The position numbers and the translations under genes are program-made. Below, one piece after another: positions 7,513-16,292 of a stretch of DNA of 44,552 nt. The number at the start of each line of letters is the position of its first letter. The first letter of the stretch is position 1. The stretch covers positions 1 to 44,552 of the forward strand of contig QFXI01000008.1 in assembly GCA_003402315.1 (NCBI GenBank), read 5' to 3'. A model generated the notes under the pieces. The model saw only the letters and a program-made list of their open reading frames with translations, did not search any database and had not been told where the DNA came from. The stretch comes from Candidatus Nitrotoga sp. LAW (GTDB taxonomy: Bacteria; Pseudomonadota; Gammaproteobacteria; Burkholderiales; Gallionellaceae).

Positions 7513-7640
7513 TATGTATCTCCTTGTTCATTTATTCGTAAAAATATATAGGCCTATCATCATAATGTTATTTATGGCGCTAGCTTTTTCTTCACGTCTT
7601 CAGAAATGGTTATCTCCGATTCACAAAATTAGCAATTCAT

Positions 7641-9101
7641 TTAGCTTTTCGGAACTTCGCTCAGCGGAATACACAGTGCCGTGGCCACTCCTTCACCATA
7701 GGCCGGATCCGCTTTCAGGCAATTTATAATATGGCGAATATGAATTTCGCGCGGTGCACTCTTAATGGAACGTGCGGTGTTCTCGAATAGCACCTGCTTC
7801 TGCGCAGGCGCCATTAGGCGAAATAAGGCACCAGGCTGCGAGAAGTAATCCGTATCTTCACGATGATTCCAATGTGCGGCAGCCCCCTCTAGGCTTAGCG
7901 GCGGCTCAGTATAATCCGGCTGTTGCTGCCATTCGTCATAGCTGTTCGGTTCATAGCCTAGGGTGCTGCCATGGTTGCCATCCACACGCATTGCACCATC
8001 ACGATGTGAACTGTGAAATGGGCAGCGTGCGGCATTGACAGGAATCAGGTGGTGATTAACCCCCAAACGATAACGCTGCGCGTCACCATAGGAAAAAAGT
8101 CTCCCTTGCAGCATTTTGTCTGGAGAAAAACTAATGCCGGGCGGCACATTGGCCGGGTTAAAAGCGGCCTGCTCGACTTCAGCGTGATAGTTTTCCGGGT
8201 TGCGGTTGAGCTCCAGAATACCAACATCAATCAGCGGATAATCCTTATGTGGCCAAACTTTGGTCAGATCAAAGGGATGGTAGGAAACCTTCGCGGCATC
8301 GGCTTCAGGCATAATTTGCACGCTCATCTTCCATTTTGGAAAATCACCGCGCTCAATGGCTTCATACAGGTCACGCTGGTGGCTTTCACGGTCTTTTCCG
8401 ACCAGCGCCTCAGCCTCGGTATCGCTAATATTCTTAATTCCCTGCTGGGTTTGCAGATGGAATTTAACCCAGTAGCGTACATTATCAGCGTTGATAAAAC
8501 TAAAAGTATGGCTGCCAAAGCCGTGCATATGGCGGTATGTGGCAGGGATTCCACGATCGCTCATTACGATGGTGATCTGGTGTAATGCCTCTGGCAACAA
8601 CGTCCAGAAATCCCAATTATTTTTTGCGCTGCGCATATTGGTGCGTGGATCGCGTTTTACCGCATGGTTTAGGTCGGGAAATTTCAGTGGGTCTCGCAGA
8701 AAGAATACCGGAGTATTATTGCCGACCAGATCCCAGTTTCCTTCCTCAGTGTAAAACTTGATTGCAAAACCCCGAATGTCACGCTCGGCGTCCGCTGCAC
8801 CGCGCTCTCCGGCTACGGTGGAAAAACGAACAAATAAATCAGTTTTTTTACCTACCTTGGAAAAAATTTTTGCCCGTGTATATTGAGTAATGTCGGAAGT
8901 TACGGTAAAGGTACCAAAAGCGGCGGAACCCTTTGCGTGCATACGCCGCTCCGGGATAACTTCGCGGTCAAAATGGGCAAGTTTCTCCAGAAACCAGACA
9001 TCCTGTAGCAATTGTGGTCCCCGTGCACCGGCAGTCATCACGTTCTGGTTATCGACTACCGGACAACCCGCATTGGTGGTCAATTTCTTTTTATCACCCA
9101 T
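7641..9101 (-). CDS. katA: Monofunctional haem catalase
   Basis: 486 residues, the size of small-subunit (clade 3) catalases. The active-site stretch [20 protein letters not shown] places the distal histidine at 55, [13 protein letters not shown] gives the distal asparagine near 128, and the proximal haem tyrosine lies in [14 protein letters not shown] near 338. The enzyme converts hydrogen peroxide to water and oxygen, and no export signal is visible. It lies 105 nt downstream of sodC on the same strand, so superoxide dismutase product could be removed by a neighbouring gene's enzyme, though the two act in different compartments. The symbol is given by family; the sequence does not separate katA from katB naming. 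Confidence 0.95.
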   Translation of the reverse strand: MGDKKKLTTNAGCPVVDNQNVMTAGARGPQLLQDVWFLEKLAHFDREVIPERRMHAKGSAAFGTFTVTSDITQYTRAKIFSKVGKKTDLFVRFSTVAGERGAADAERDIRGFAIKFYTEEGNWDLVGNNTPVFFLRDPLKFPDLNHAVKRDPRTNMRSAKNNWDFWTLLPEALHQITIVMSDRGIPATYRHMHGFGSHTFSFINADNVRYWVKFHLQTQQGIKNISDTEAEALVGKDRESHQRDLYEAIERGDFPKWKMSVQIMPEADAAKVSYHPFDLTKVWPHKDYPLIDVGILELNRNPENYHAEVEQAAFNPANVPPGISFSPDKMLQGRLFSYGDAQRYRLGVNHHLIPVNAARCPFHSSHRDGAMRVDGNHGSTLGYEPNSYDEWQQQPDYTEPPLSLEGAAAHWNHREDTDYFSQPGALFRLMAPAQKQVLFENTARSIKSAPREIHIRHIINCLKADPAYGEGVATALCIPLSEVPKS

Positions 9102-9206
9102 TACTTGTTCCTTATTTTTTATAAGTTGCTCTATAAAAATAATTTCATTCGAAACACAGGACGGCCATCAATCTAATAATACTCATGACAGCTCCTTCCC
9201 CCTGTC

Positions 9207-9809
9207 TTATTTTTTCAGGATTACCCCGCATGCGATCCTCGATCCGCCCGGGGCATCTTTCGTTGGTGGATCGGGAAGATACTGATCTTCGAATTCATGA
9301 ATAATAAACGCAGTCCCATCGCCATCGAACAAGGTTGTTAATCCGGGAGACAGGGTTACCCTGCTGGTAATGGTATAAAGCGTACCCTTACGGTTTTCGT
9401 CCACCACAATATTCGGGATATCGCCCAAATGGTAAGGATGATTACCTAGACCGGAATCCACATTCGCTTTCGGGTTGATCTGTGGTTCAATATTGCCATC
9501 GTAATGGCCCTTCGCTGCCGCGAACGACGGTGCACATGCGCCTGTTTCATGGAAATGAACTGCATGTTTTCCGGGCGTCAGCTTGCTGTCAGACGTACCT
9601 TGCAAGGTAATTTTTACCCGGACACGTCCTTCGAACTCCTCATACAGCTGAGCCTTACCGGTAATGCCCGGGCCTGTAATATCCGCCTCAGCATACAGCT
9701 CATTTTGCAGCTTCCCTTTGTGATAGCCGGTAGCACATCCTGACAGGACACACATACCACCCGCCAGAAGCACTGCTGTGCCTAATGCTCTTACGTTATT
9801 CTTGTTCAT
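9207..9809 (-). CDS. sodC: Cu/Zn superoxide dismutase, lipoprotein
   Basis: 200 residues. An N-terminal hydrophobic segment ends in the lipobox LSGC (Cys25), so the enzyme should be lipid-anchored in the periplasm. Metal ligands are in place: His85 and His87 (HAVHFHETGAC), His102 (KGHYDG), His124/His127 and Asp130 (GNHPYHLGD), and His171 (FIIHEFED). Cys92 and Cys194 (RIACGVI) form the conserved disulfide. It dismutates superoxide to peroxide and oxygen. It stands between the multihaem cytochrome gene (34 nt upstream) and catalase (downstream), all on the minus strand, and may be cotranscribed with the cytochrome. Confidence 0.94.
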   Translation of the reverse strand: MNKNNVRALGTAVLLAGGMCVLSGCATGYHKGKLQNELYAEADITGPGITGKAQLYEEFEGRVRVKITLQGTSDSKLTPGKHAVHFHETGACAPSFAAAKGHYDGNIEPQINPKANVDSGLGNHPYHLGDIPNIVVDENRKGTLYTITSRVTLSPGLTTLFDGDGTAFIIHEFEDQYLPDPPTKDAPGGSRIACGVILKK

Positions 9810-9843
9810 GCCATTTTTCCTTAAAAAACCACTCTCTGCTGAT

Positions 9844-11322
9844 TTAACGGGCCAGTGACCGGATGTAATGAATCAGCTGCCACACCTTGTCATCGGACAA
9901 GCCGGAAAAGGACATCATGCCGGTTCCAGGCGAACCTTTCTTGATAATCCAGAAAAGCTGGCCATCTGGAATATCCTTCATCATGGCATTGCAGGTAAAG
10001 TTTCTCGGGGATGGCACCAAAGCTGCCCCCATCATGCCCTTTCCATCGCCTTTCTCTCCATGACACATGGCGCAGGCGGCAGGCTTGGCGGATTTCTGGA
10101 ACAGCGTTTTCCCAGCCTGCAGTACTTCGGCAGAGGCAGAAAGTGGATTCGTCATAGCCAAAAAACTATCCGGTGCCTTGGCCGTCTTGCGCGGCTGCAC
10201 GCAAGCATCCGACTGGCCTCCACCTGAGGAAATTGCAGTGGCTACAGCTGGAGCGGCAATGACAGCAGCTTTAGCGGGCATTACGCTGGTAGCTGCGGCT
10301 GGCGTGGTACTGGCAGCAGCCCCACCCTTAAATGTTGCCTTGAGGTAGGCGATCACATCAGCTACGCCTTGCTGGCCAATAGTCAGATTCCAGTAGGGCA
10401 TATTCGGTGATTTACCTATCGCCGGGCCACCATGATTGATCACGTTGTACAGATATTCCATTGGTAGCTTTTCAAATGGAATATTGGCATGAATTGCCGG
10501 TTTGGGATCTAAGCCAGATGCTGCTGGCCCATCTCCTTTGCCTGTCGCCCCGTGGCATTGCGAACAATATTCCCTGTAGAGGGTTTTGCCGCGACTGACG
10601 CTAGCCTTGTCAAATTCTGCACTTGTCCAAGGCTCGTAATACTTGAAATCATTCACGCCCTGCGACATCAAGTATCCAATTACAGCGCGCAGCTGTGGAT
10701 CGGTCGCATCCGCCAAAAACTCGCCACTGTGCGGCACGAAATCCTGTGGGTTTAGCCCAAAGCGATAGAGCCAATCTTTGTCATACCGCTGCCCAGATGC
10801 TTGGAGCGCAGTACTTTGAGGTCCCCCAATGATTTTCCCATCTTCATTAATCGTATGACAGCCGAGACAGGCGTGAGCCTTAAAGGCCATTGCACCAAAA
10901 TCAGCTTCATATTTCGTCACTTTTGAAACATCAAATGCGCCGACGGTAACTCGTGGATCCTTGTTGTGCTCAGCAAAATAATCAGCGATAGCGTTAGCGT
11001 CAGACTCGGTAACAACCGGGTGTTTGGACGATACCTCGGCCAAATCCCAACGATACCCCTTAGCGTAAAGCGGCGCTTCTTTGCCCGTCAACCAGCCAAT
11101 CAACCAGGGACGCCGGTATTTGCTCCCGGCCCAGATGAGATCGGGTGCCTTGAGATTAAAGCGGGAATCGGGTTTGCCTTCTAACCGATGACATTGAATG
11201 CAGGTCTGCTGGAGAACTTCCTTTGCGCGCGATTGATCGCTCGCGGATACCCCGGAGGATAACATCAGTCCCATTAAAGCAATGAATGCACTTCCAATAA
11301 CTGTTCCTCTTCCCATATTCAT
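9844..11322 (-). CDS. Periplasmic c-type cytochrome with four haem-binding motifs
   Basis: 492 residues from the ATG at 11322, chosen because AAGGGA lies 7-8 nt upstream and a signal peptide (to about residue 27, ...GVSA) follows. Four CXXCH sites are present: CIQCH (41-45), CLGCH (152-156), CSQCH (253-257) and CAMCH (417-421), each in its own cytochrome c domain. An Ala/Pro-rich linker (about 335-365) separates the last. Candidate methionine ligands follow domains 3 (SPNMPYW) and 4 (GTGMMSF). The protein should carry electrons in the periplasm; donor and acceptor are unknown. The third and fourth domains resemble the CcoP/cytochrome c class I type. It shares strand and close spacing with sodC. 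A role in iron or peroxide electron transfer is possible but not shown. Confidence 0.85.
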   Translation of the reverse strand: MNMGRGTVIGSAFIALMGLMLSSGVSASDQSRAKEVLQQTCIQCHRLEGKPDSRFNLKAPDLIWAGSKYRRPWLIGWLTGKEAPLYAKGYRWDLAEVSSKHPVVTESDANAIADYFAEHNKDPRVTVGAFDVSKVTKYEADFGAMAFKAHACLGCHTINEDGKIIGGPQSTALQASGQRYDKDWLYRFGLNPQDFVPHSGEFLADATDPQLRAVIGYLMSQGVNDFKYYEPWTSAEFDKASVSRGKTLYREYCSQCHGATGKGDGPAASGLDPKPAIHANIPFEKLPMEYLYNVINHGGPAIGKSPNMPYWNLTIGQQGVADVIAYLKATFKGGAAASTTPAAATSVMPAKAAVIAAPAVATAISSGGGQSDACVQPRKTAKAPDSFLAMTNPLSASAEVLQAGKTLFQKSAKPAACAMCHGEKGDGKGMMGAALVPSPRNFTCNAMMKDIPDGQLFWIIKKGSPGTGMMSFSGLSDDKVWQLIHYIRSLAR

Positions 11323-11795
11323 GTCGCAATCCCTTTCACATTTAATGACCTTACCTGATCCCTCCTCTTGCAAGGGAAACTGGGTCGTTAAGGAAAATTT
11401 GAAATTTATCTGCTAAATTTATCTGCTACGAGCAAAAGCCTATCATAATTTTTAAAATTTCGTTTGTGTGATACCGCACAATGCAATGCATTAAAGCATT
11501 AGTTTGAATCAGGCTGTAAAAATGGAGCTATAGATATTTATAATAGTATTAAAAATAAATAATTTAGCTGGCGTCAATCCCGCAACAGCAGTTTCTAGAG
11601 TAAGCAGTGCGCCTGCATAAAACGGACAAAATGACGATACCCGTATCGTGCTATAGGTGGCTGCCGTCATAGAAACATCCTACAGTCCATTTCAATTCCT
11701 TACTGATGACTTTTCGGGGAATATGTGTATGCCAAGACAAATTTGTTTAAAATACACGGCGTATGCTCTAAACAAATTTTTTAAATGGAGAAAAA
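11323..11795. other. AT-rich divergent intergenic region with a tandem repeat
   Basis: About 470 bases between the divergent cytochrome genes. A perfect 13-bp tandem repeat (AAATTTATCTGCT) occupies 11402-11414 and 11415-11427. A short dyad, ACGATA/TATCGT with a 4-nt centre, lies at 11634-11649. No coding region was found. Both cytochrome promoters should be here, but none stands out. Confidence 0.5.
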
Positions 11796-12113
11796 GTGAA
11801 TTCTATTACCATAAGCATGCTCGCAACAGTAAGCTTGATTTCAGGTTTCGCACTGGCGGCAGATATGCCACCAGAAGGCAAGGCCAAGTGTGGTACTTGC
11901 CACGCCATTGATAAAAGTAGCGTTGCTCCGTCTTTTATGGAAATTTCCGAAAAATATAAAGGCGATAAAGACGCGGCACAAAAAATTGCCGCTAACATTA
12001 CCATGGGGGGCGCATTCGGCTGGGAATTTGGAGAAATGCCGGCAAAAGGCTTGAACGCAAATGATGCTGAAATTCAGTCCCTTTCAAAGTTTATTGCTGA
12101 CTTAGCAAAATAA
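11796..12113 (+). CDS. Small exported class I cytochrome c
   Basis: 105 residues starting with GTG at 11796; GGAG lies 5 nt upstream, which supports this start. A signal peptide runs to about residue 21 (...FALA). The mature ~84-residue protein has one haem site, CGTCH at 32-36, and a probable axial methionine at 81 (FGEMPAKG), the layout of cytochrome c551/c552. It should be a soluble periplasmic electron carrier. It is transcribed alone, divergent from the four-haem cytochrome and convergent with tatD; the spacer after it carries a terminator for the opposite strand. Confidence 0.9.
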   Translation: MNSITISMLATVSLISGFALAADMPPEGKAKCGTCHAIDKSSVAPSFMEISEKYKGDKDAAQKIAANITMGGAFGWEFGEMPAKGLNANDAEIQSLSKFIADLAK

Positions 12114-12140
12114 ACTTAAACATCATAGGATCAGTCTACT

Positions 12141-12168
12141 AAAAATGCTCCCACAATTCACGGGGAGC
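12141..12168 (-). terminator. Intrinsic terminator after tatD
   Basis: On the minus strand, a stem GCTCCC (12163-12168) pairs with GGGAGC (12147-12152) around a 10-nt loop and is followed by A then five T (12141-12146). It lies 31 nt past the tatD stop and closes the rpoE-to-tatD direction. Confidence 0.7.
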
Positions 12169-12198
12169 GCTGAAACAATCGTACTTACGGACTAAATT

Positions 12199-12969
12199 CT
12201 AAATAGACGTACTCAAAAATAAACGATGGAAGTTTTCCGTAGTAGCGCGTCCCACCTCTAAAAGAGAAATACCACGCAACTTGGCTATTTCTTCCGCTAC
12301 ATGCTTAACATAGGCGGGCTGGTTGAGTTTGCCGCGATAGGGCACCGGAGCGAGATAGGGTGAGTCAGTTTCAATCAAAATGCGCTCTAGTGGAATATGC
12401 CGCGCCACTTCTTTTAGCAAAGTAGCATTTTTGAAAGTGACGATGCCAGAAAAAGAAATGTAAAAGTTCATTTCAATAGCTGCTTGGGCGACCTCAAGGC
12501 TTTCGGTAAAACAGTGCATGACGCCGCCAATTTCGGCAGCGCCTTCTTCAGCCATAAGACGCAGGGTGTCCTGTGCCGCCTCACGGGTGTGAACAATCAA
12601 AGGTTTGTGGCACTCACGCGCAGCGCGAATATGGGTGCGAAAGCGCGCACGCTGCCACTCCAAATCACCTTTTAAACGAAAATAATCGAGGCCGGTTTCC
12701 CCGATGGCAATCACTTTAGGGTGTTGCGCCAGCTGTACCAATAACGCTTGCGTTGGTTCGGTATCTGATTCGTGGTCTGGGTGCACACCAACCGAAGCAT
12801 AGATGTGTTCATATTGCTCTGCGAGCATTTGAATTTGAGGAAAATCCTCTAAATTTACCGAAACGCACAGTGCATGAGAAATTTCGTTCTGGCGCATGTT
12901 TGCCAGAACTTCATCGAATATTTTGGTTAGTTCTGGAAAATTGATATGGCAGTGCGAATCTATAAACAT
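12199..12969 (-). CDS. tatD: TatD-family metal-dependent DNase
   Basis: 256 residues of the TatD/YcfH amidohydrolase fold. Metal ligands are visible: His6 and His8 (DSHCHINF), Glu in IGETGLDYFR near 92, His in IVHTREAA near 126, His in GVMHCFTE near 152, and Asp in ETDSPYLAPV near 202. Members are 3'-5' exonucleases acting on single-stranded DNA or damaged ends and also deacylate D-aminoacyl substrates in some cases. It lies 53 nt downstream of holB, the common partner of ycfH-type tatD in many bacteria. The pilZ gene usually found between them in betaproteobacteria is absent here. Confidence 0.92.
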   Translation of the reverse strand: MFIDSHCHINFPELTKIFDEVLANMRQNEISHALCVSVNLEDFPQIQMLAEQYEHIYASVGVHPDHESDTEPTQALLVQLAQHPKVIAIGETGLDYFRLKGDLEWQRARFRTHIRAARECHKPLIVHTREAAQDTLRLMAEEGAAEIGGVMHCFTESLEVAQAAIEMNFYISFSGIVTFKNATLLKEVARHIPLERILIETDSPYLAPVPYRGKLNQPAYVKHVAEEIAKLRGISLLEVGRATTENFHRLFLSTSI

Positions 12970-13022
12970 AAAGTATGATCGGGTAATAAATTGTTATGGC
13001 GCTCTTAAGTAATCATCCAGCG

Positions 13023-14108
13023 TCATCTATCAGCTCCCAACATCATGTGCCGGTAAGATAACAAAATGGATTCAAATAATAGCTTAGGATTTAAAGGATG
13101 CAACGCCTCACGTTTTGCGATTATTAACTCGTTTTGATAACGCAACAGATCAAATATAGGAACATTACTTGATAAAGTATTTATTAAATCAGCAAGATAA
13201 GGATGGTACCTAACCTTTCCCGTAAGTTTTGCGCTGCCTAGGTCGTAACACCATTGTTGCAGCCAGTGTATGACATGGGACGGTTCTGTACGTTGCAACT
13301 GTTCGGCCAAAGTAAATACATCAAATTTGGCGGGCTGTTTAATTTCCTGCAAAAAAAGACCATACTCCCCTTCCCCTGTAGCTTCCTCAGCCAGGCGTGC
13401 CGCCAGTAACGGAGCAAAGCCGGCTTGTGCCAACATCGCTACTGGATCGGCATATTTCTGCTGTTGCAGCCAAGCAGAGCTGGCCTCGAGTGATGGCATT
13501 GGAGCCGCAAGCATCAGGCAGCGGCTTACGATGGTGGGTAGCAATTGCTGTGGTTTATGGCTAACCAAAATTATCAACATCCGCTCAGGTGGCTCTTCCA
13601 ACGTTTTGAGCAGTGCATTCGCCGCATTGGCATTCATTGCTTCGGCGGGATAAATCAACACTACACGATGGCCACCCTGATGTGTGGACAGATTAATGAA
13701 ATTCGCGAGTGAGCGCACTTGATGAACAGAAATTTCTTTGCTCGGTTTTTTTCCTTTCTTTTGTTGTTCGTCTAGCGCTTCTTCAGCGATTCTCTTTGTC
13801 CAATTCTTCAGTATAAGAGATGCTTGAGCTTCACTGGATTCCTGCATTTCGATCGACTGCGCGCCCGACAGCAGCAAACGAAAATCAGGATGGGTGCCTT
13901 GTTCAAACCAGCGGCAGGAAGCGCAATCTTGGCAAGCCAATTCGCTACCAAGTGACTTTTTGCATAGCTCAGAGCGGACGAGATTCATGGCGAAATCTAA
14001 TTTGCCTATTCCTTGCGGCCCTTTCAATAAAACTGCATGTGGCAAACGTGTATGCAATCCGATCCAGCGTTGCCAAAGTTCATCTTGCCATGCGTACAGT
14101 TCATTCAT
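13023..14108 (-). CDS. holB: DNA polymerase III delta' subunit
   Basis: 361 residues, starting MNELYAWQDELW. It shows the clamp-loader AAA+ layout: a Walker A GPQGIGKLD near 30, a four-cysteine zinc module (CKK...CQDCASC, about 49-65), the GHRVVLIYPAEAMN Walker B-like region near 140 and sensor 1/SRC motif IVSRCLML near 192. HolB belongs to the clamp loader that places the sliding clamp on DNA. The gene lies 66 nt downstream of rseB on the same strand. The usual upstream tmk gene is missing, so holB here appears attached to the rpoE unit. Confidence 0.93.
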   Translation of the reverse strand: MNELYAWQDELWQRWIGLHTRLPHAVLLKGPQGIGKLDFAMNLVRSELCKKSLGSELACQDCASCRWFEQGTHPDFRLLLSGAQSIEMQESSEAQASLILKNWTKRIAEEALDEQQKKGKKPSKEISVHQVRSLANFINLSTHQGGHRVVLIYPAEAMNANAANALLKTLEEPPERMLIILVSHKPQQLLPTIVSRCLMLAAPMPSLEASSAWLQQQKYADPVAMLAQAGFAPLLAARLAEEATGEGEYGLFLQEIKQPAKFDVFTLAEQLQRTEPSHVIHWLQQWCYDLGSAKLTGKVRYHPYLADLINTLSSNVPIFDLLRYQNELIIAKREALHPLNPKLLFESILLSYRHMMLGADR

Positions 14109-14174
14109 TAACGAATTACATTAATTTCAAAATAAGTAGGAGCAATCACAATCATCCTCACTACTTCAGTATGA

Positions 14175-15149
14175 TCACTGCCCTTTATAACGAACGGAAT
14201 CGGCGACCTGCATTACTGTGCGTGGAGGTACTTCGCCAACCACCGTTACCAAATAATCGCTCTTTTCTTTACTGTAAACATGGATTGCACCTCGGCTGGA
14301 TAGACCAAGTTTTCTATTAAAATGATTCCCCAGTGTTTCGATAAACACTGAGATGCCAGCCAATCCGTCAGAAAATACAAAATGAAGTACGTCTGTCTTT
14401 TTACCAGGCAGCGGGCGACGCATTTCCATGATTTTCTTAAAACCGGAAGGAACGGCAACGACCTTCCAATCGTTCATTGCAGTCTGTGTGCTGATTTCGG
14501 ACGGCGTAGCATGGGATTGTTGTTGTAAAGTGGTAGCGGATTGACCCGTTGTCACCTGCGTACGCTCGATGTCACCGCCTATTTTCAGCTGGATAAAAGT
14601 ATATTGCTCCACCATCTGCCTACGTTCGTCCAGCACAACAGCTTTTAACAACAGGCCGGAATCCCTGTGCGCCCACATTTTATGAGTATAGCGCAGAGTA
14701 TCTTTAGGCTGGAATACAATGGCCTGAGTGTCAAAACCTGCGATGCGTGCCTGCTCGGCGGTATGAATAAAGTAATTTTCATTAAGCGCAGATAGTTGCT
14801 CCGGTAGCAGGGCAGGGAAACTCTTACCGCTATATTGCCTTTCGACCTGCACGGCTTTGTGGTCACCCAAATACCACAAAATTTCATTGTTATTACGGAT
14901 GAACTCACGACGTGGGCCTTCCAGATTTTCAAGCTTCTCGTGCTCACCGTTCTGGTCGGAAATGTGAGTAATCCGCGCGGTCTCCATATGGCCGTTATGC
15001 TGGTATACAAAAGTCCCACTGTAATCGGTTTGGTGCGTAGCAAAAGCAATAGTTTGTAGCCAATCCAAGTCAACCTGCCTGCCGGTGTCGCTGAATGCTG
15101 GAGCGACGGCAAAAAATGAAACCACGATCAGCGCAAATCTGGCCTTCAT
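14175..15149 (-). CDS. rseB: Periplasmic sigma-E regulator RseB/MucB
   Basis: 324 residues with a signal peptide (cleavage after about residue 20, ...PAFS). The N-terminal LolA-like domain (DYSGTFVYQHNGHMETARIT at about 42-61, YLGDHKAVQVER) and the C-terminal domain (about 225-320) match RseB. RseB binds the periplasmic part of RseA and protects it from proteolysis until envelope stress. It starts 3 nt after the rseA gene ends, so the pair is translationally coupled. No rseC or mucD follows; holB does. Confidence 0.93.
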   Translation of the reverse strand: MKARFALIVVSFFAVAPAFSDTGRQVDLDWLQTIAFATHQTDYSGTFVYQHNGHMETARITHISDQNGEHEKLENLEGPRREFIRNNNEILWYLGDHKAVQVERQYSGKSFPALLPEQLSALNENYFIHTAEQARIAGFDTQAIVFQPKDTLRYTHKMWAHRDSGLLLKAVVLDERRQMVEQYTFIQLKIGGDIERTQVTTGQSATTLQQQSHATPSEISTQTAMNDWKVVAVPSGFKKIMEMRRPLPGKKTDVLHFVFSDGLAGISVFIETLGNHFNRKLGLSSRGAIHVYSKEKSDYLVTVVGEVPPRTVMQVADSVRYKGQ

Positions 15150-15151
15150 GG

Positions 15152-15643
15152 TTACTTACCCTCCTGCTGGTGTGCCACTGTATGAACATAGGAAGTCATG
15201 CCATACACGTCTAAGCTAGGTGAAAATTCTTGGTGTGCAACCAGATAATCGTCCAAGCCATTTGCAGGTAGGCTAACTGAATGCACCACATTTGACTGCT
15301 GCATGGCGATTTGCGGAGCGGTTTCCGACCCAATTTGCACTGATAACCATGCTACCAATGTAAATGCCATAACCGATGCGGCGGCAGAAAGCGCGAACCA
15401 TCTGGCATTATGGCTGGCACGGCTACGCGGCGCGAGAACCGTCGGTTCGGCCTGCAAACGTTCACGTATGGCAATACTAATGTTGGCATGAACATGATCA
15501 GGTTGACGCAATACATCGCTAATCAGATGATAGGTTCGCCATTCATCATGTTTGTCAGGATTTCGCTTCAATTTGTCGAGAACTGCTTCCGCATCGTCGT
15601 CAAATAACTCGCCATCCATCAATGCTGAAATTTCCTGCTTCAT
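15152..15643 (-). CDS. rseA: Anti-sigma-E factor RseA
   Basis: 163 residues from the ATG at 15643, which follows AGAGG at 8 nt and lies 3 nt after the rpoE stop. A GTG three codons upstream is a possible alternative. The N-terminal domain (MKQEISALMDGELFDDDAEA) is the sigma-binding anti-sigma fold, with the RTYHLISDVLR motif near 36-46. One transmembrane helix lies at about 81-102, leaving a ~60-residue periplasmic tail. It holds RpoE at the membrane until cleaved under stress. Length is short compared with the 216 residues of E. coli but usual for betaproteobacteria. Confidence 0.92.
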   Translation of the reverse strand: MKQEISALMDGELFDDDAEAVLDKLKRNPDKHDEWRTYHLISDVLRQPDHVHANISIAIRERLQAEPTVLAPRSRASHNARWFALSAAASVMAFTLVAWLSVQIGSETAPQIAMQQSNVVHSVSLPANGLDDYLVAHQEFSPSLDVYGMTSYVHTVAHQQEGK

Positions 15644-15645
15644 GT

Positions 15646-16245
15646 TCACCACCTCTTGTCTTTACTAGTTCCCAGCAATGGCCGTAAATTTGTTGCAATC
15701 GCTTCACGCGCCCGAAAAATACGGGAACGCACGGTACCGACCGGGCAATTCATCGCGGCTGCAATTTCCTCATAGCTTAACTCTTCGATTTCACGCAAAG
15801 TAAGTGCGGTACGTAGATCCTCAGGCAACTCTTGCAGAGACAAGTTCACTACATCAATAACTTGTTTGCTCATTAATTGATTTTCGGGCGTACTAACTTC
15901 ATGTAACAACCCCGCATCCTCGAAGCCCTCAGACTCTTCCGCATCAAATAGGGTAGTGATCGGAATACGTCTCTTAAACACCTGCAAATGATTTTTCGCT
16001 GTATTAATACCAATACGATATAGCCAAGTGTAGAACGCGCTTTCCCCGCGAAACGTCGGCAAGGCGCGGTACGCCTTTATAAAAGCTTCTTGAGTAACGT
16101 CCTCGACCTCGACTGAATCGCGCACAAAACGCGAGATTAATCGCGCCAGCCGACGCTGGTACTTGGCGACCAACAATTCAAAGGCGTGCTTGTCTCCGCG
16201 CTGCGCGCGATCAACCAATTGCTGATCGATTTCCCTCTCGCCCAT
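15646..16245 (-). CDS. rpoE: RNA polymerase sigma-E factor
   Basis: 199 residues, an ECF sigma factor. Region 2 contains YQRRLARLISRFVRDSVEVE and DVTQEAFIKAYRALPTF (about 30-66). Region 4 contains EELSYEEIAAAMNCPVGTVR (about 150-169) with its helix-turn-helix. It directs transcription of envelope-stress genes when released from RseA. The start follows GGTAACAG, a modest ribosome site. A sigma-70-like promoter lies 19 nt upstream. rseA and rseB follow directly, with the usual 3-nt spacing. Confidence 0.95.
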   Translation of the reverse strand: MGEREIDQQLVDRAQRGDKHAFELLVAKYQRRLARLISRFVRDSVEVEDVTQEAFIKAYRALPTFRGESAFYTWLYRIGINTAKNHLQVFKRRIPITTLFDAEESEGFEDAGLLHEVSTPENQLMSKQVIDVVNLSLQELPEDLRTALTLREIEELSYEEIAAAMNCPVGTVRSRIFRAREAIATNLRPLLGTSKDKRW

Positions 16246-16263
16246 TCTGTTACCCTAAGTTCT

Positions 16264-16292
16264 ATCATACCGCCCAGAGGCGAGTCGTTTAA
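16264..16292 (-). promoter_or_regulatory. Probable promoter of rpoE-rseA-rseB
   Basis: On the minus strand TTAAAC (16287-16292) and TATGAT (16264-16269) are 17 nt apart and end 18 nt before the rpoE ATG. A sigma-E site of the GAACTT/TCAAA kind, expected for autoregulation, was not clearly found. Confidence 0.5.

Noticed and set aside
8013-8585. 190-codon frame antisense to catalase
   Set aside because: It lies wholly within katA on the other strand and has no family signature.
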